A stretch of 41,498 nt of DNA from CAZBBC01 sp964489835 (GTDB lineage: Bacteria > Calditrichota > Calditrichia > JAJRVZ01), in contig CAZBBC010000024.1 of assembly GCA_964489835.1 (NCBI GenBank), positions 1-41,498 on the forward strand. Direction: 5' to 3'. Each line of letters opens with the position of its first letter. Within the stretch, counting starts at the first letter, position 1. A model generated the notes under the pieces. The model did no database searches and was not told the origin of the DNA. It saw only the letters and a program-made list of their open reading frames with translations. This document shows, in pieces, positions 39,976 to 41,498 of the stretch. Made by a program: the position numbers and the translations under genes.

Positions 39976-41498
39976 TTAAGGCGTATTTGTACTAAAGGTT
40001 AGAATTTTATCGGCGTCGATGACACTAAGATACATCCCCCAACCGGCACCGATCTGATCGACCTTAACCAGCACTTTATTCCAGCCCCTGTTGAATGTCA
40101 CATTAATTACATCCGAGTTTGGTGTGGCTTTGCGCAAGACGACATGGTCATGAACCAATACATCATTGACATAAACACGCACGCCGTCATTGCTGCCGAT
40201 ACCCAGTTGTGTGGAAAATTTTCTTGGAGAATGAATATAGGATAATCCATAGGCAATACCCAGAGTATCCGGCTCAAAGATCTTGGTAAAATCCACATAT
40301 AAACCATCCTTTTCCGTCCAGTCTTGCCAGAGAACCTCAACACCGGCCACACCCTGATAGTGTTTACCAAAATCAATTTCAACCTCCGGCGGACGTTCCG
40401 TTTCCAATAAACTTTCTTTGGGAGCATCAAAAGGGCCGATGATCTTTAGATTTCTGATAAAACGCCAATCGGATGATAAAGTCTGCAAAAAAGAAGTAAT
40501 GGTTGACTGACCGGACTCGGCAATCACCCCGCTCTTCGTCGCAATATCTTTAAATTCTGCCAGCATCTTTTGATCGACTGCTTTCTGGGCAAGGATCTGC
40601 TGCTGCCCCTGAAACCAGAGATCAGCATAATAAACCGGCAGGCGGGCTTTTTTTACTCGGGAGAGAGTCTCCGGATCAGCGGCGACTAACTTTTCTGCGG
40701 TGTCAAAATAATCGTGCGCCTTTTGTAATACATCGGGAGTTAAATAACCGACTTCATCCGGATGGGAATAGAGATCAAAATGCATTTCCGGATCCTTAAC
40801 CATTTCGTGCAACATATCAAAATACTGGCGGATGGGAGCAGCCGCTTTTCCATACACGCCCTGCATAAAATCATCGATCACTGCATCCATGTCGATCGCA
40901 GGATCCCATAGCAGTTTTGCCAATACATAGGATCGGAGTTCTGCCCATTCTCCGCCACCGCCCGGGTGTGAATCTCCCTGACAAAAGACGCCGGAGACAC
41001 CTTCCTTGTAATAAAATAGAATATCCTTTTTAAGGGCATTAAAATTGGGCAGAGGCATCAGGTAGTGGCTGAAATCGGTTACATAATGCCATGCATACAG
41101 CTTACCCCCTTTGGTGCGCCAGGTTCTCAGATGTTTGACATAGTCCGCGTTCCGGTCACAGTCCATTAACGGGTGGGCATCACAGCAGGGATTCATGTGA
41201 CAGATCCGGATGATCACGTTATCACGGACTTTTAAAGTTTTAGGAGGTTTTTGCGAATAGGTATAGGCAAAGGTATCGAAGTATATATCCGGATATTTAG
41301 CGGCCAGAGAATCGGCAATGGCATTGACAAAGTTTACAATCGTTGCTGAATGGCTCTCTTCTTTCTCATCCAGTGCTTTACAGCGCTCACACTCACACCA
41401 GTCTTCCCAGTCATTCTGAGTAATGGAAACAATCGAGGCTTCCGGATCATCCTTCAACCACCTTTCGATTTCCCGGATCGAGATCTTGAGAACATCCG
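39976..41498 (-). CDS. DUF4838 family protein (5'-truncated by window edge)
   Basis: The frame is open to the window end, so the N-terminus is missing; at least 507 residues remain. The DUF4838 pattern is visible: SIVSITQNDWEDWCECERCK, YFDTFAYTYSQKPPKTLKVR, ICHMNPCCDAHPLMD, LYAWHYVTDFSHYLMPLPN and GVSGVFCQGDSHPGGGGEWA. The last 150 residues look like a beta-rich jelly-roll module (VYVNDVLVHDHVV, NRGWNKVLVKVDQIGAGWGM) of carbohydrate-binding type. The family is found with glycoside hydrolases in Bacteroidetes and Planctomycetes and resembles GH20/GH84-like barrels, but activity is not established. The GH106-type gene follows 417 bp downstream on the same strand. Confidence 0.8.
   Translation of the reverse strand, partial: DVLKISIREIERWLKDDPEASIVSITQNDWEDWCECERCKALDEKEESHSATIVNFVNAIADSLAAKYPDIYFDTFAYTYSQKPPKTLKVRDNVIIRICHMNPCCDAHPLMDCDRNADYVKHLRTWRTKGGKLYAWHYVTDFSHYLMPLPNFNALKKDILFYYKEGVSGVFCQGDSHPGGGGEWAELRSYVLAKLLWDPAIDMDAVIDDFMQGVYGKAAAPIRQYFDMLHEMVKDPEMHFDLYSHPDEVGYLTPDVLQKAHDYFDTAEKLVAADPETLSRVKKARLPVYYADLWFQGQQQILAQKAVDQKMLAEFKDIATKSGVIAESGQSTITSFLQTLSSDWRFIRNLKIIGPFDAPKESLLETERPPEVEIDFGKHYQGVAGVEVLWQDWTEKDGLYVDFTKIFEPDTLGIAYGLSYIHSPRKFSTQLGIGSNDGVRVYVNDVLVHDHVVLRKATPNSDVINVTFNRGWNKVLVKVDQIGAGWGMYLSVIDADKILTFSTNTP

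Noticed and set aside
1..41498. CRISPR arrays, rRNA, tRNA, complete insertion sequences or prophage genes
   Set aside because: No regularly spaced repeats, transposase, integrase or phage structural genes and no recognisable rRNA/tRNA sequence were seen by reading; a tRNA or Rfam scan would settle the RNA part.

Overview
The window looks like chromosomal DNA of an AT-rich, Gram-negative-type bacterium of the FCB superphylum, in the range of Calditrichaeota, Ignavibacteria, KSB1 or Marinimicrobia. Support comes from lipoprotein and Sec signal peptides on several predicted exported enzymes, and from a decayed gene remnant that ends in a type IX secretion sorting motif (YQNYPNPFNPTTIISF). This placement is inferred; no rRNA or tRNA gene is visible in the window.

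Left part (1-11.3 kb): a TPR sensor histidine kinase cut by the window edge, two lipoprotein zinc metallopeptidases on the minus strand, a large PAS/GAF hybrid histidine kinase, and a lone BatA-like membrane protein. Middle (11.6-23.2 kb): a run of mostly plus-strand housekeeping genes. It holds a methyltransferase, ftsE-ftsX, the heat-shock set hrcA / grpE-dnaJ (without dnaK), a ComEA-like HhH protein, a DUF1611 protein, a tandem-PAS protein, namZ (minus strand), a MOSC protein, queG and a DUF4846 protein.

Centre of interest (23.2-31.2 kb): a single minus-strand operon for a bacterial microcompartment (BMC). In transcription order it reads: SorC/DeoR-type regulator, an RpiB-DeoC fusion, BMC-T (stacking type), a possible 57-codon small gene, BMC-H, BMC-P, CoA-acylating aldehyde dehydrogenase, a second BMC-T, two further BMC-P, and a pyrimidine-nucleoside phosphorylase. 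It resembles the Bacillus deoR / dra-nupC-pdp deoxynucleoside operon with a protein shell inserted. The proposed route is: the phosphorylase releases (deoxy)ribose 1-phosphate; a phosphomutase (perhaps the phosphohexomutase encoded just upstream) makes the 5-phosphate; deoxyribose-phosphate aldolase cleaves it to glyceraldehyde 3-phosphate and acetaldehyde; and the dehydrogenase turns acetaldehyde into acetyl-CoA inside the shell. A near-consensus promoter (TTGACA-N17-TATTTT) followed by a palindrome and a half-site 21 bp apart lies in front of the regulator. The same helical signature occurs at the N-terminus of the dehydrogenase and in the linker between RpiB and DeoC, and is a candidate shared encapsulation peptide.

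Right part (31.3-41.5 kb): the phosphohexomutase, the type IX sorting-domain pseudogene, an SRPBCC protein, a Dcp-like M3 peptidase, a GH106-type alpha-L-rhamnosidase and a DUF4838 protein cut by the window edge. Several intergenic gaps here carry hairpin-forming elements that look like dispersed repeats; none was noticed in the left 30 kb.
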